A stretch of DNA of 64,000 nt from Triglochin maritima (taxonomy: Eukaryota; Streptophyta; Magnoliopsida; Alismatales; Juncaginaceae): assembly GCA_963682175.1 (NCBI GenBank), contig OY821775.1, positions 38,252,053 through 38,316,052 of the forward strand. The letters run 5' to 3'. The translations under genes were made by a program, and so were the position numbers. The number at the start of each line of letters is the position of its first letter. Position 1 is the first letter of the stretch. The notes under the pieces are model-generated. The model was not told where the DNA came from. It saw only the letters and a program-made list of their open reading frames with translations, and made no database searches. Of the stretch, positions 1-10,022 are shown one piece after another.

Positions 1-1442
1 CTGCAAGTGCACGACCACCTTGAAGCGGTGACAAATACGGGTCGATCCACAGGGAGGTGTGTCGACTCTGGTTCTTCATAAATCAAGTGGAAAATAAAAG
101 GGGAGAAGAGATATGATTATGCTAAACTACACTACACTAGACTAGTAAGTAATATATGCAAAAGAACACAACAAACGATGAACTAAAACTAAACTAAGAA
201 ACGTGATAAGTAAGCAGGGAATCAGAGATGGAAGACCCCTAAGGGGTGGAGTGAGTGCACACATGTAATAAGATGGTGAAGATTGCATTCAATAGCCACA
301 AATGTAGGTAGTGTTTTCATGTATATGAAGTGTCTAATGGTTATGACAAAATCTATCAATCCAATCACTAACCAAGTTGATTAATATTCACATACACAAG
401 TTGGTTATTTCAGAACCTAAACAAGCATGGGAGGTGTCTAATAGTTGTGGCAAAACCCATCAAGTGAAGTATTCTACTCTAAACAAGCAAGCATACATTC
501 ACATTTATCAACACATTTCAAAATCAAGCATTAATTTCCATTCTTTAATGCATGTATGAACATCATCTTCACCCCTAAAGGGGGATGAAACTACTCACTA
601 ACCATTACGCTACAAACTACATTAACAAGATGAAATATTCTAATGAAAGACAATTAAACTAAAAACAAGAAATATTAAAGAAGCTAAATGAAAGGAAATT
701 AAACTAAAGAAGCATGCAAGAATTAAAAGACAAGACAATATTAAAAGAAACTAAGAAAAAATATTTTATTTACATGACTCACATTACAAGTGACATTCTT
801 TTCCACCTTGAGTTTTTTCTTCAAGGCTTTTACTCCAAGTAGAGAGAATGTCACCAAGCAATGGGTGAATACAAATGAGGAGGAAGAGTTCTATTTATAT
901 GCATGAAAAAAGGTAACTGACACACAACCCAGAATACACATAAACACATAACCCATATCCTGAATACAAGTGACATTCTTCTCCACTCTTCCCAGAATAC
1001 ACATAAACACATAACCCATATCCTGAAGAAACCGGGTCGGATTCGGAAACAAACAGACCGCCAATTGGCGGTCACTTGTTCCCGGATCTGACCCATTTTC
1101 GGATATGTTGTTTAGTTCTTTAATGCTTCACATGGGGTGCACTCAGTTTGGTTATTGGAGTGTCGTCCTGAATCTAATTGCCAAAATAGTCCTCATGATA
1201 GTGTGGAGTTTCTTGATTTTCACATTGGCCCTTCGGTTTTACATTCGGGTTCCTCTCATGTGCATGTTAGTCCATAAGTCTTGCAACTTAGTCATTTTTC
1301 TTGTTTTTAGGTCCTTTTATGCCTCTTCTCCTCAATCTTGTTTATTTCCTGAAACTCAAACATAAAATTCGTTACGTAGCATTGTTTAGGTTCAAGATAA
1401 TGGATATAAGACACAAATGAATGCATGAAATGATGTCAATTA
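1..1442 (-). mobile_element. Family-A (Ty3, Athila-like) LTR, cut by the window edge
   Basis: The first bases match the last part of the family-A LTR (the stretch with CAAGTGCACGACC and CGGGTCGATCC) read on the minus strand. The right end, reading GATGTCAATTA, matches the start of the other family-A LTRs. On the minus strand a TATAAATA-type box lies near 893-899. One palindrome, GACCGCCAATTGGCGGTC, is at 1056-1073, where better-preserved copies have two. The outer end is beyond the window, so I cannot tell whether this is a solo LTR or belongs to a longer element. It is clearly diverged from the 7009-8413 LTR. Confidence 0.8.
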
Positions 1443-1896
1443 AAATCATGTGTAAGTGGTTTGGAAATGATGTGAGTTTGATGATGCCCTATAAACAAGT
1501 CCCTCTTCCCTTCCTTTGTATGAATCAATGCAAAAATTCTCTCCAAATTTTCTCCATCTCATCCATCCGAAAATTCTCTAGTTTAATAGAAGTGCAGGAG
1601 ATTAAATTCTTTGGAGCATTAAAGTGGTTATTAGCTAAATTCTAACCTTGCGTTAGAGATTGATTAACTAGCTTCAATCTCTCTACTCTTGTTTAGATTT
1701 TGGTGAACACTTGGAGAAAATTCCGAGGTGATTTAAGTGCGACCTGATCTCCGACGATTCAAAAGAGTTTGACAACTCTTTTAGGTATGATTAACTTGTG
1801 TGTTTCAATACTAATTAGTATATAATGTATATTGAAATACAATTAGGAAATTTTGTACATAAAATTGTTGAAAAATATGAAAACGATCTTGCTTGC
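1443..1896 (+). mobile_element. Copia LTR remnant (downstream half)
   Basis: The stretch resembles the end of the copia LTR at 31600-31930: both contain a run like TTCGGTGAACACTTGGAG followed by a CTTTTAGGTATGA-type sequence. No coding sequence is visible. It continues after the solo LTR at 3456, where a decayed primer-binding site and leader follow. It is therefore the left half of a copia remnant that was split by the solo LTR insertion. Confidence 0.6.
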
Positions 1897-2265
1897 TGAT
1901 TGACATCATTTCATGCTCATATTTGTATCTTATATCCATTATCTTACACCTAAGCAATGCTACGTGACGAGTTTTATGTTTAGTTTTCAGGAATAAAGAG
2001 GTTTGAAGAGAAGAGCCATGAAAGGACACAAAAGCTGGGAAAAAGGACTGAATGGTGAGATCTAGGGACCAAGATGCAAGGGAGAAGGACCTGAATGTAA
2101 GACAGAAGGACCTAAGAGCAAAACAGAATACTCCCCACCATCATGGGGAGTATTTTACCAATTCTATTCGGGTCGGAGCTCCAACAAGTCGAGTAACCGC
2201 ATCAAAGACCAACAATACCAGAAAGCAAAGCCCACAACAAATTCCAACACGATCCGACAATTTTG

Positions 2266-2304
2266 GACCGCCAATTGGCGGTCTTGGACCGCTAATTGGC
2301 GGTC
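2266..2304. promoter_or_regulatory. Paired 18-bp palindromes in U3
   Basis: GACCGCCAATTGGCGGTC at 2266-2283 is a perfect palindrome. A near-copy follows at 2287-2304. The pair ends about 120 bp upstream of the TATA box, the same spacing as in the other family-A LTRs here. Each unit contains CCAAT in both orientations. Function unknown. Confidence 0.7.
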
Positions 2305-2424
2305 CATATTGCTCAGGATCCGTCTAAATTTCTCCTGGACTTGTATTAATGTTCGTTTAGGCTATTTTTGGTATTGGTTTAGTCCCACATCGGGGGATTG
2401 TCCCCGATTAGCTTTTTCCATGCT

Positions 2425-2432
2425 TATAAATA
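2425..2432 (+). promoter_or_regulatory. TATA box of solo LTR
   Basis: TATAAATA followed by GAACTCTTC is conserved in all family-A LTRs of this window and marks the likely start of the transcribed part. Confidence 0.65.
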
Positions 2433-3455
2433 GAACTCTTCACCTTCCATTGTAATTACCCATTGTTTGGTGGCATTCTCTCTACTAAGGAGTGAGCCTT
2501 GAAGCAATAACTCAAGGTGGAGAATGATGCTACCTTCAATGTGAGTCATTGTTAATAAAAGTTTATTTGTTTCTTTTAATCTTGTTTTGTTATGTTGTTT
2601 GTTTTGTGTGGGTTGCTTTACTTTGTTTAATTTCTTGTTTAGTAATTTTAGTCTCTTAGTTAAATGTTTTCTTTACTTAGTCTAATCAGTAGTGTAATGA
2701 GTAGTGAGTAGTTCCATCCCCATTTGGGGGGTGGAGAAATATGTGGTATAATTATGTAGTGTATTAAGTGTGTGTTATTTTTATCCATTGAGCTTTATAT
2801 GATTTCCATAACCATCTAATGGGTCTCCACTCTTATCTTTGATATGCTAATGCTCTTGAATGAAGCTTAGCTTATGCTTTGATTAGTGGACCTATTTTAT
2901 GGGGAATGATAAGGTTAGGATATGGATGAAGTTAATATTGGAAACACAATTTGTAGTGTATGTGCTCTTGTCGCCTTTACCTTAGCTAATGTCTTGTATG
3001 TTTTAATGATGTAGTGAAATCTTAATTCATGTAGAGGCATAGTAGGGTATAGTCGTTATACTTGAGTTCATGTAGCTTCATTCCAATTATTGTCTTGTAT
3101 GTTTTAATGATGTAGTCTTATCTTAATTCATGTAGAGGCAAAGTTGGATGTAGTTTTATGATTTCATGCACTACATGTTGTGAGGAGCTTAATGAACACA
3201 CACACACTTCTTTATGTTCACATTATTTCTCTACCCCCTTTGGGGTTTAGTTTTATTGCTTATCTTCATTTCCTTTTGCATTCTAGTTTAGCATTGTAGT
3301 GTAGTTTAGTGTAACCAATCTTTCTTCCCTTTCTTTACCTCTCGCCTTCGAACAAACCAAGTGTCGACACACCTCCCAGTGGACGACCCGTATTTGCCAC
3401 CGCTTCAACGCGGCCGTGCACTTGCGGTAGAAATATAAAACGATCAATCACTTGC

Positions 3456-3763
3456 GTATATAAAGTTTTAAAATTATACAAATAAGCATGGGACGAAATC
3501 CAACAATGAAATCGGAGCTTTTGGTTCATATTTTCAATAATTAGGCTATTAAATAAGGTTTAGTTTGTCATCTCTAATTATGTAATTCATGAATTTTGCC
3601 TTTTTAAGTCATTTTTTATTTTTGTTGGATGCATCAAATTTTAATCATAGGTCTTTATGTTTCTTATTTTCCTACATCAATATGTAATGTTAGAAAATAT
3701 GTTAACCATTAAGATCAATGGAATAATTCCAATGTTAAGGTGAAACAAGGAAAATGAGAAAAG
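3456..3763 (+). mobile_element. Copia primer-binding site and leader remnant
   Basis: Around 3500-3516 an LTR-like end (AAATCCAACA) is followed by a decayed initiator-tRNA-Met site. The next 250 bp, with ATGCATCAAATTTTAATCAT and TAATGTTAGAAAATATG, match the leader of the copia element at 51590-51750. The match breaks off near 3763. No gag sequence remains. Confidence 0.65.
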
Positions 3764-3910
3764 TATGAAATGAAGACTCACTCACACACACACACATGCC
3801 TACACATCTCCACTCCATGGGGTTTAATTATAATTGTCATTAATTACAAGTTTAGTGTAGTTAGTTTACCTTCATTCTCCCCTCCTTTTCCGCTCGACTA
3901 TGGTAGTTAT
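3764..3910 (+). mobile_element. Family-A-like LTR fragment, left part
   Basis: A CA-repeat followed by CTCCACTCCATGGGGTTTAATT resembles the late LTR segment seen near 3195-3260 and 34025-34090. The fragment is interrupted by the family-X solo LTR and resumes at 5358. Confidence 0.5.
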
Positions 3911-5357
3911 TGTTGGCTTTTTGGCCTTAATCTATGTTTTGATGATTTAATCAACCTAATCTTAATTATGATCATGTAGAGTAGCACACATGTTGCATTG
4001 CACATATATTGCTTTGTGCTAACCTCTACAGGTGATCAAGACTCAAGGAAGAAAGGAAAATCAAGTCAAGACATGTAATCAAGCTCTTTTGAAGACATGT
4101 ATTTTGTATTTTCTTTTGAGTCTTAGGAACTTGTGTAAATTGAGCATACTTGAGCTAAAATCAACTTAAACACACACTAGGTAAGTCACACACGAAATCT
4201 CACATAATTTGGACTTCAATAGATCACCCAAACTTAGACCGGAAAACACTAAACCTGAACCCTAACAGTCTGCCCACATTCGGTCGACCGAGTGATCATT
4301 CATCCTGTTTGTGTTTTCACTGCCCGGTTTCGGTCGACCGTATATGCCCTTTCGGTTGACCGTATGAACTTATTTTTCCGACCGTTTATTTTGTCGTATT
4401 ATACCCAACTGTCGTATTCGTATTAACCAAATATACCCCAAATACATTTCATGTATCGGTCGACCAAGGACCTTGTTCGGTCGACCAAATATTTGTCTCT
4501 TGACTAACCCGAACCTCCTGGACAAAATCGGTCGACCGCTAGACCTTAGCTCGGTCGACCGAATTGATCATTGTTTGTCAACCCCAAAGTGTCTGGTGCA
4601 AATCGGTCGACCGAACCCTTTTTGGAGTTCGACCGATCACTTAAGTGTACCTAAGTCGTAGCGTTGCACGGTCGACCGTTACCTAACCGGTCGACCGAAC
4701 TGAGTTCAAAACTGCCAAACGGTCGACCGAATTAACTTAGAATTGGGTCCTGCGAGTTTCTATTTTGTGTATCCTACACCAACACTCACCCAATCAACCC
4801 CAACGGATCTATTCTCTCTAATGCCTATATAAAGAGATGTAAAACACATTTTAACACAACTCTCCCACTACATACTTGTCCAAAACATTAGAGAGAATCT
4901 CAAACACTCCAAGCCTCCAATTTCAACACTTAAGATCAATTCCACATCATAAGCTAAGTGTGCTCAAGTTAGAGAGTGTATTCCACTCAAGTTTTCGTTT
5001 GTGAACAAGCAAGGACTTCGGTGAAAGCCCGAAGTGTTCCTCTCGGATTGTGAGAGAAGAAAGTCAAGCAAGCGAGGGTGTTCGCGGTGCTTGTTTTGTA
5101 AAAGGCGTTCTCTCCCGGCCCGGAACGAGGAGTGGATAGTGAAGTCGTGAACGGAGTTCGAAGTGTCGAGCGGAGCTTGCAAGAGAGGACGTAGGTGGTG
5201 GCCGAACCTCTGTAAAACCCTTGTCTCATTGTGGTTTGCATTTCTATTCTTTACTTGCTTGTTTGTTTGTTTAATTCCGCTGCATATCTTTGATAGATCA
5301 AACAAGTAGGTAATTAGCTTAAAAGTTATTAGTATTGTAGACCCTCACGATCCTACA
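3911..5357 (+). mobile_element. Family-X solo LTR, copy 1 (probably Ty1/copia), 1447 bp
   Basis: It starts TGTTGGCTTTTTGGCC and ends CACGATCCTACA. Flanks GTTAT and GTTAC suggest a 5-bp duplication with one change. Two further copies are at 15928-17415 and 48349-49890. A TATA box (TATATAAA) is at 4826-4833. The downstream part has a CCGAACCTCTGTAAA stretch of the sort seen in copia LTRs, and the CCTACA end is the same as in the copia LTRs at 32025 and 51528. The copia assignment is an inference because no copy retains an internal region. A dense palindrome array lies just upstream of the TATA box. Confidence 0.85.
4277..4730. repeat. CGGTCGACCG palindrome array (family-X copy 1)
   Basis: About ten exact GGTCGACC cores lie within 455 bp, nearly all inside CGGTCGACC(G), plus variants such as GGTTGACC and TTCGACCGAT. 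Spacing is irregular, about 15-60 bp, and the sequences between the cores are not alike, so this is not a simple tandem repeat. It sits in U3 upstream of the TATA box at 4826. Confidence 0.9.
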
Positions 5358-5444
5358 GTTACAACAACACTCACAACTCCTTGAGGTTCGACCCGTATTT
5401 TCCGCACCTTCACCGACATCGTCCACTTGCGGTTAATTAAAACT
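5358..5444 (+). mobile_element. Family-A-like LTR fragment, right part
   Basis: GGTTCGACCCGTATTTTCCG followed by CACTTGCGGTTAATTAAAAC is the typical family-A LTR end (compare 34825-34885). It continues the fragment at 3764-3910, which was split by the family-X LTR. Confidence 0.6.
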
Positions 5445-5459
5445 ATCATTCAAGAGGCA

Positions 5460-7008
5460 TCCTTATAAATGGGCTATATGTGTTACACAATTCGAACAAT
5501 CTTTTTCATGTTAATAATGTGTCTCATCACACACCCAAACTTTTGCACAAATCCATGGGTCACCCATTTTATATGTTTTAAAATAATTATGTCCTAGTAT
5601 AAATTAATTTGAATGCTGAATTATGGTGTGAGACTTGTCGTCTTGCAAAACAAATCTGGTTGCCTTTTCACTCCTCTACAACTAAGACTGAGAAACCTCC
5701 GGAGATGATTCACTTTGACATATGGGGTCTAGTCCCAGTTGAGTCGATAATGGTTTCAAGTATTTTATTACGTTTATCGATGATTTCTCTCGCACTACCT
5801 CGTTATACTTGCTTAAATCCAAATATGATGTTTTCTCTATATTTTTTGAATATGTTGCCTTGGTAGAAAACATGTATGACCCTAAAGTTAAAACCCTTAG
5901 GTCAGATAATGTATTAGAATACATTAGCAATATATTTCAAAATTTTCTTGAAGGAAAAATGTATATTTCATCAAACTGCCTGTATTAACACTCCTGAACA
6001 AAATGATATCTCTGAAAGGAAGAACTGACATCTTTTGAATGTCACTAGATCTCTTTTATTTCAAACTAAGGTACCCATTTTATTTTGGTCGGAAGCAATT
6101 TTAAATGTTGTATATTTTATTAATGATCTGCCTAGTCCTCTACTTCAAAATAAACGTCTCTTAGAAATCTTGAATGATAGAAGAATGAGTGTTGATCAGC
6201 TTAAGATTTTTGGTTGCACTTGCTATGTTCATAAGAAACAGATTGATAAACTTGATTCACATTCTATCAAACTTGGGTATTCCTTCTAAAAGAAGGGGTA
6301 CAAATGTTACGATGCTATGGATTATAAACTATACATTTCTAGACATGTATCCATTTTTGAAAATGAAGCATATTTCGAATCTAAAAAGACTACTCATGCA
6401 GGTGAGGCATCTCCCATTCCTGCCATAGACTTGTTTAATGAGGTATTTCCATCTCTTGAGGATACTCTCGTACCTCAAGACGGGGGAGAAGAACATATCT
6501 CAGGTGAACCAAATGACGAACAGGAAGAACCCTAAGAAGAGTCTCCCACAAGACGGTCCACAAGACCTACTCGCTCTCCGTCTCATCTTAAAGATTTTGT
6601 CACCTACAATGCTACTTACCCCATCCAAGACTGCATATCCTACAAAGCTATAACTACATCTCATTAGAATTTTTTGATTGTGATTGATAATATTAATGAA
6701 CCTACCTCTTACCATGAAGCCCTTAGGGACCCAAATTGGATAAAAGCCATGAAAGACGAGCTACGAGCCATAGAAAAAAAAATCAATGTTAGACCATGGT
6801 TCCCTTAAAACCAAGAATTAAACGTGTAGGTTGAAAATGGATATATAAAATTAAGTATAATAGCAATGACTTTGTTGATCGATACAAAGCTTGACTAGTT
6901 GCCAAGGGATATACCCACACCTATGGGCTTGACAATCAAGAAACCTTTGTCCTTGTTTCAAAGATGAACATTGTTAGTGTACTTTCAATTGTTGTCAATT
7001 ATGGGCCT
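5460..7008 (+). pseudogene. Copia pol remnant: integrase and start of reverse transcriptase
   Basis: Broken reading frames give a copia integrase. A pre-integrase stretch (CETCRLAKQIWLPF) lies near 5630, DIWG-type core sequence near 5720, then RSLLFQTKVPILFWSEA near 6045 and a FENEAYFES-type motif near 6360. Start-of-RT sequence follows to 7008. Several stops and frameshifts make it non-functional. The frame resumes after element A at 15629, so this gene is the insertion host. It is a different, older copia lineage from those at 25611 and 51526. Confidence 0.85.
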
Positions 7009-7877
7009 TGTTGGTCGTTTTATATTTCTACCGCAAGTGCACAGCCGCGATGAAGCGGTGGCAAGTACGGGTCGTCCTCAGGGAGGTGAGCTCGCTCTTG
7101 TTTATCAGAAATCAAGTGGCAAAGATTGGGGGAGAAAGATTGATTAAGCTACTCTACACTAAACTATGCTAAGAAGTATGAAATGCGAACGAAAGGAACA
7201 CACAATGAACTAACAACTAAGCTAGAGAAACTTGATACTATGCAGGAATCAATAAGAGAGAGACCCCTTAAGGGGTGGAGTGACTACACATACACAATAA
7301 GGAGGCAAGAAGATCTTCCTATAGGCACAAGTGTAGGTAGTGTTTGCATGTATGGGAGGTGTCTACTTATCATGGCAAATCCCATCAATTAAATCACTAA
7401 CCTATTTTGATTAACATTCATACATACAAGCTGGTTATTTAAGAGACTAAACAAGCATGGGAGGTGTCTACTTATCATGGCAAAACCCATCTAGTGAAGT
7501 GTTCTATTCTAACAAGCAAGCATGCATTCATATTAATCAACACATTTCATAATAAACATTCATCCTTCCTTAATTGCATATATGATAATCATCTCCACCC
7601 CCCAAAAGGGGAGTGGTTTTACTCACTAAACATTATACTAGTTATTAAGCTAAGTAAAGAAAACATATTAACTAAGCTACTAAAAATTAATGAAAAGACG
7701 ATTAAACTAAAACATGCATAAACAATAAAGGAAGCACAAAACAAAGCAAATTTTATTAATTGAAGACTCACAATACCAGTAGCATCTCCCTATTGAGTTT
7801 CTTGCTTCAAGGCTTCCACTTCAATTAGGGAGAATGGCCACAAGCATGGAGTAATTACAATAGGAGATGAAGAGTTC

Positions 7878-7885
7878 TATTTATA
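7878..7885 (-). promoter_or_regulatory. TATA box, element A 3' LTR
   Basis: TATAAATA on the minus strand, 121 bp downstream of the palindrome pair. The equivalent box in the 5' LTR, which would drive the element, is at 15088-15095. Confidence 0.65.
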
Positions 7886-8005
7886 GGCATGGAAAAAGCT
7901 AATCCGGGACAATCCCCCGATGTGGGACTAAACCAATACCAAAAATACACTAAGAATACACTAATACACGTGCTACAGAAAACTAGATGGATTCTGGGCT
8001 AAATG

Positions 8006-8044
8006 GACCGCCGATTAGCGGTTCCAGACCGCCAATTGGCGGTC
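8006..8044. promoter_or_regulatory. Paired 18-bp palindromes, element A 3' LTR
   Basis: 8027-8044 is the perfect palindrome GACCGCCAATTGGCGGTC. 8006-8023 is a near-copy with two central changes. The same pair is at 15216-15254 in the 5' LTR. Confidence 0.75.
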
Positions 8045-8413
8045 TATAAGGTTTAGATCCGTCTGGTTTTCTTTGTGGGCTTTTCTTGAAGTGTTTCTTG
8101 GTCTTGGATGCATCTGGTTGGTTTGTTGGAGCTCCGACCCGAATCCAATTGCTAAAATACTCCCCATGATGGTGTGAAGTATTCTGTTTTGCTCTTAGGT
8201 CCCTCTGTCTTGCGTTCAGGTCCTTCTGCCTTGCATCTTGGTCCCCAGATCTCACAATCCAGTCCTTTTTCCAAGCTTTTGGGTCCTTTTATGTTTCATC
8301 TCTTCAAACCTATTTATTCCTGAAAATTAAACATAAAACTCGTCACATAGCATTGTTTAGGTGAAAGAGAATTGATATAAGATACAAATATGAGCATGAA
8401 ATGATGTCAATCA

Positions 8414-8432
8414 AATACCCCCACACCTACCT
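8414..8432 (-). promoter_or_regulatory. Polypurine tract of element A
   Basis: On the minus strand, AGGTAGGTGTGGGGGTATT lies directly against the start of the 3' LTR, where plus-strand DNA synthesis is primed. The same sequence precedes the LTRs at 20296 and 32699. Confidence 0.85.
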
Positions 8433-10022
8433 TTTGCTAGTCCCGAGCAAAACAAAAAAAAGAGAAAAGCATGCGAAAAACAAGAAATTCTAACTCACTT
8501 TCGTAGGAATCACGGTTGCAATTAGCACGTGCAACAAGCCGTTAAACCTCCTTGTCGCCAAGGAGGAGGAGTGTTGTCTCCTGAGGGTTTTCAGCGGATA
8601 TACCCACAAAATCCGAACAAGATGCATTAATCAATCTAGCTACACGACTCGTTGGACTTATTTTGTCGATCATGGGACGCGGTAATACTACGGGTCGACT
8701 CTATAAATGTAATCGGTCCACACACCTAGCCTAATGAGTTATTCGTGAGAGTTAGTTAAGGACTTAAGTGAAAGACATGGGCAACCTTAACTTCTGAATG
8801 TGATACAATGTGTAGAGTCCATTTTGGTTCTTATTTGCTTTTTCTTTTTTTTTCTTTTTTTTTTTCTTTTTTTTTCTTTGGAGCATTTTATTGGTTGGTG
8901 TTTGATTCTCCCAGGGTCAGGTTTCGTGCATCATTGCCTGTGAGGACTTACACTATCACGTACACCTTTCCCCAAATCTCCACATAGGGCGATCCCTACC
9001 ACCCGTGTAACGGGAGTTCGGTCGGTGCATCCCAAGTCAGATGACTCGAAAGCACCAGGCACAAAGTCCCCTCAGACCTACTTTCCCGAGTGAAAGGAGC
9101 CGTGCGAGAAGAGAGAACACCACTTATTCATTTATCTACATGGGAACCAAAACCCCTACACTTAAGTTTCACAAAAAGAGATTAAGTGCCCTTGACTACG
9201 ACAAACTTCCTTATACTCACAAACACGAATTATTTGACTCACTAGGTTCAGGGTGGACTTCTTTAAATATTTGAGTACTGAAACCCTATGATTACACGCC
9301 CCCTGAGGGAAAACCAGGGTGCATCCTAACGACTCGATAAGACCTAAAGCCAGTAAACTAGAAATCCTAATGCATCAAGTTCAAGACAATTTTGGGAGCT
9401 TTCTTTTTACTTTGCCTCTCAACGGTTTTGCACATGCTAAACACACGCAAAACCCACAAAACATTTTCTTTCGCAAACAATGAAGATTTTGAAAGAAATG
9501 TGAAAATTTTAAAGCACTAGGCAAGCAAAAGAAGACAAGTCACCCAAGGATCATGGCAAGCAGATATATCAATGTTAAATGCGGCACACTAACATGACCC
9601 TAGCAATACAACCAAAAGAACACGAAAAAATAACAACAAAAAGACTCACAAACTATGTACAAACGTGAAAACACCCCCCCACACCTACTTCATGCATTGT
9701 CCTCAATGAATGTGAACAAGATACTACATGGATACATGCATGAAAAAGGAAAGCTCTCACCAACATGAAGTACAAAGGGACGTTCGGGGTCATGTTGATG
9801 GACACAAACCCAAATTCCCTCAAAACCTGTGAGAAGCTGAAGAAGGGAGATAAATACGTGAAGAATTGGGGCCCAAGTACGCAAGGGTTGGGGCCACAAC
9901 AATCAATGCTCACTGAAGGAGTCTTTTATTACACACTTTTTTTTGTTTTTTTTTGTTTGTTTTTGTTTTTTTTGTTTTTACAAGATATATACATCAACCA
10001 AGATATTCTCATAATCATTTGG
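8433..10022 (-). mobile_element. Long non-coding 3' region of element A
   Basis: About 1.6 kb lies between the end of gag-protease and the polypurine tract, where pol would normally be. I find no coding frame of note. It is nevertheless recognisable in element B (24632-25610, 32031-32698) and in copies at 19491-20295 and 20928-21905, so it is a stable family component. It includes a pyrimidine run at 8837-8880, a T-rich run at 9938-9977 and a second polypurine-like tract near 9675-9697. Confidence 0.8.
9675..9697 (-). promoter_or_regulatory. Internal polypurine-like tract
   Basis: On the minus strand, AAGTAGGTGTGGGGGGGTGT closely resembles the tract at the 3' LTR. Element B keeps the counterpart at about 25033-25054 (GTAGGTGTGAGAGGGGTGTT). 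It could be a second priming site for plus-strand synthesis; that role is inferred from sequence only. Confidence 0.45.

Larger units (their letters stand above)
1897..3450 (+). mobile_element. Family-A solo LTR, 1554 bp
   Basis: The sequence starts TGATTGACATC and ends ACGATCAATCA, with a matching 5-bp duplication on each side and no internal region, so it is a solo LTR. Such LTRs normally arise by recombination between the two LTRs of a full element. It carries two palindromes at 2266-2304, a TATA box at 2425-2432, and an internal partial tandem duplication: the stretch TGTCTTGTATGTTTTAATGA occurs near 2990 and again near 3104. It is related to, but clearly different from, the LTRs of element A. 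Confidence 0.93.
1892..3455 (+). repeat. 5-bp target-site duplication CTTGC around solo LTR
   Basis: CTTGC at 1892-1896 directly precedes the LTR, and CTTGC at 3451-3455 directly follows it. A 5-bp duplication is normal for Ty3/gypsy integration and fixes both LTR ends. Confidence 0.9.
7009..8413 (-). mobile_element. 3' LTR of element A, 1405 bp
   Basis: On the minus strand it runs from TGATTGACATC to ACGACCAACA. It has a TATA box complementary to 7878-7885, and palindromes at 8006-8044 in U3. It is the same length as the 5' LTR and about 99.5 percent identical by eye. Confidence 0.95.

Noticed and set aside
851..1096. Short hydrophobic open frame with a repeated FRIWVMCLCVFW segment
   Set aside because: It is a local DNA duplication inside a family-A LTR; other LTR copies do not keep the frame.
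4277..4730. CRISPR-like array of palindromic repeats
   Set aside because: Repeats are only 10 bp, spacing is irregular, the host DNA is plant TE sequence, and the array sits in an LTR promoter.
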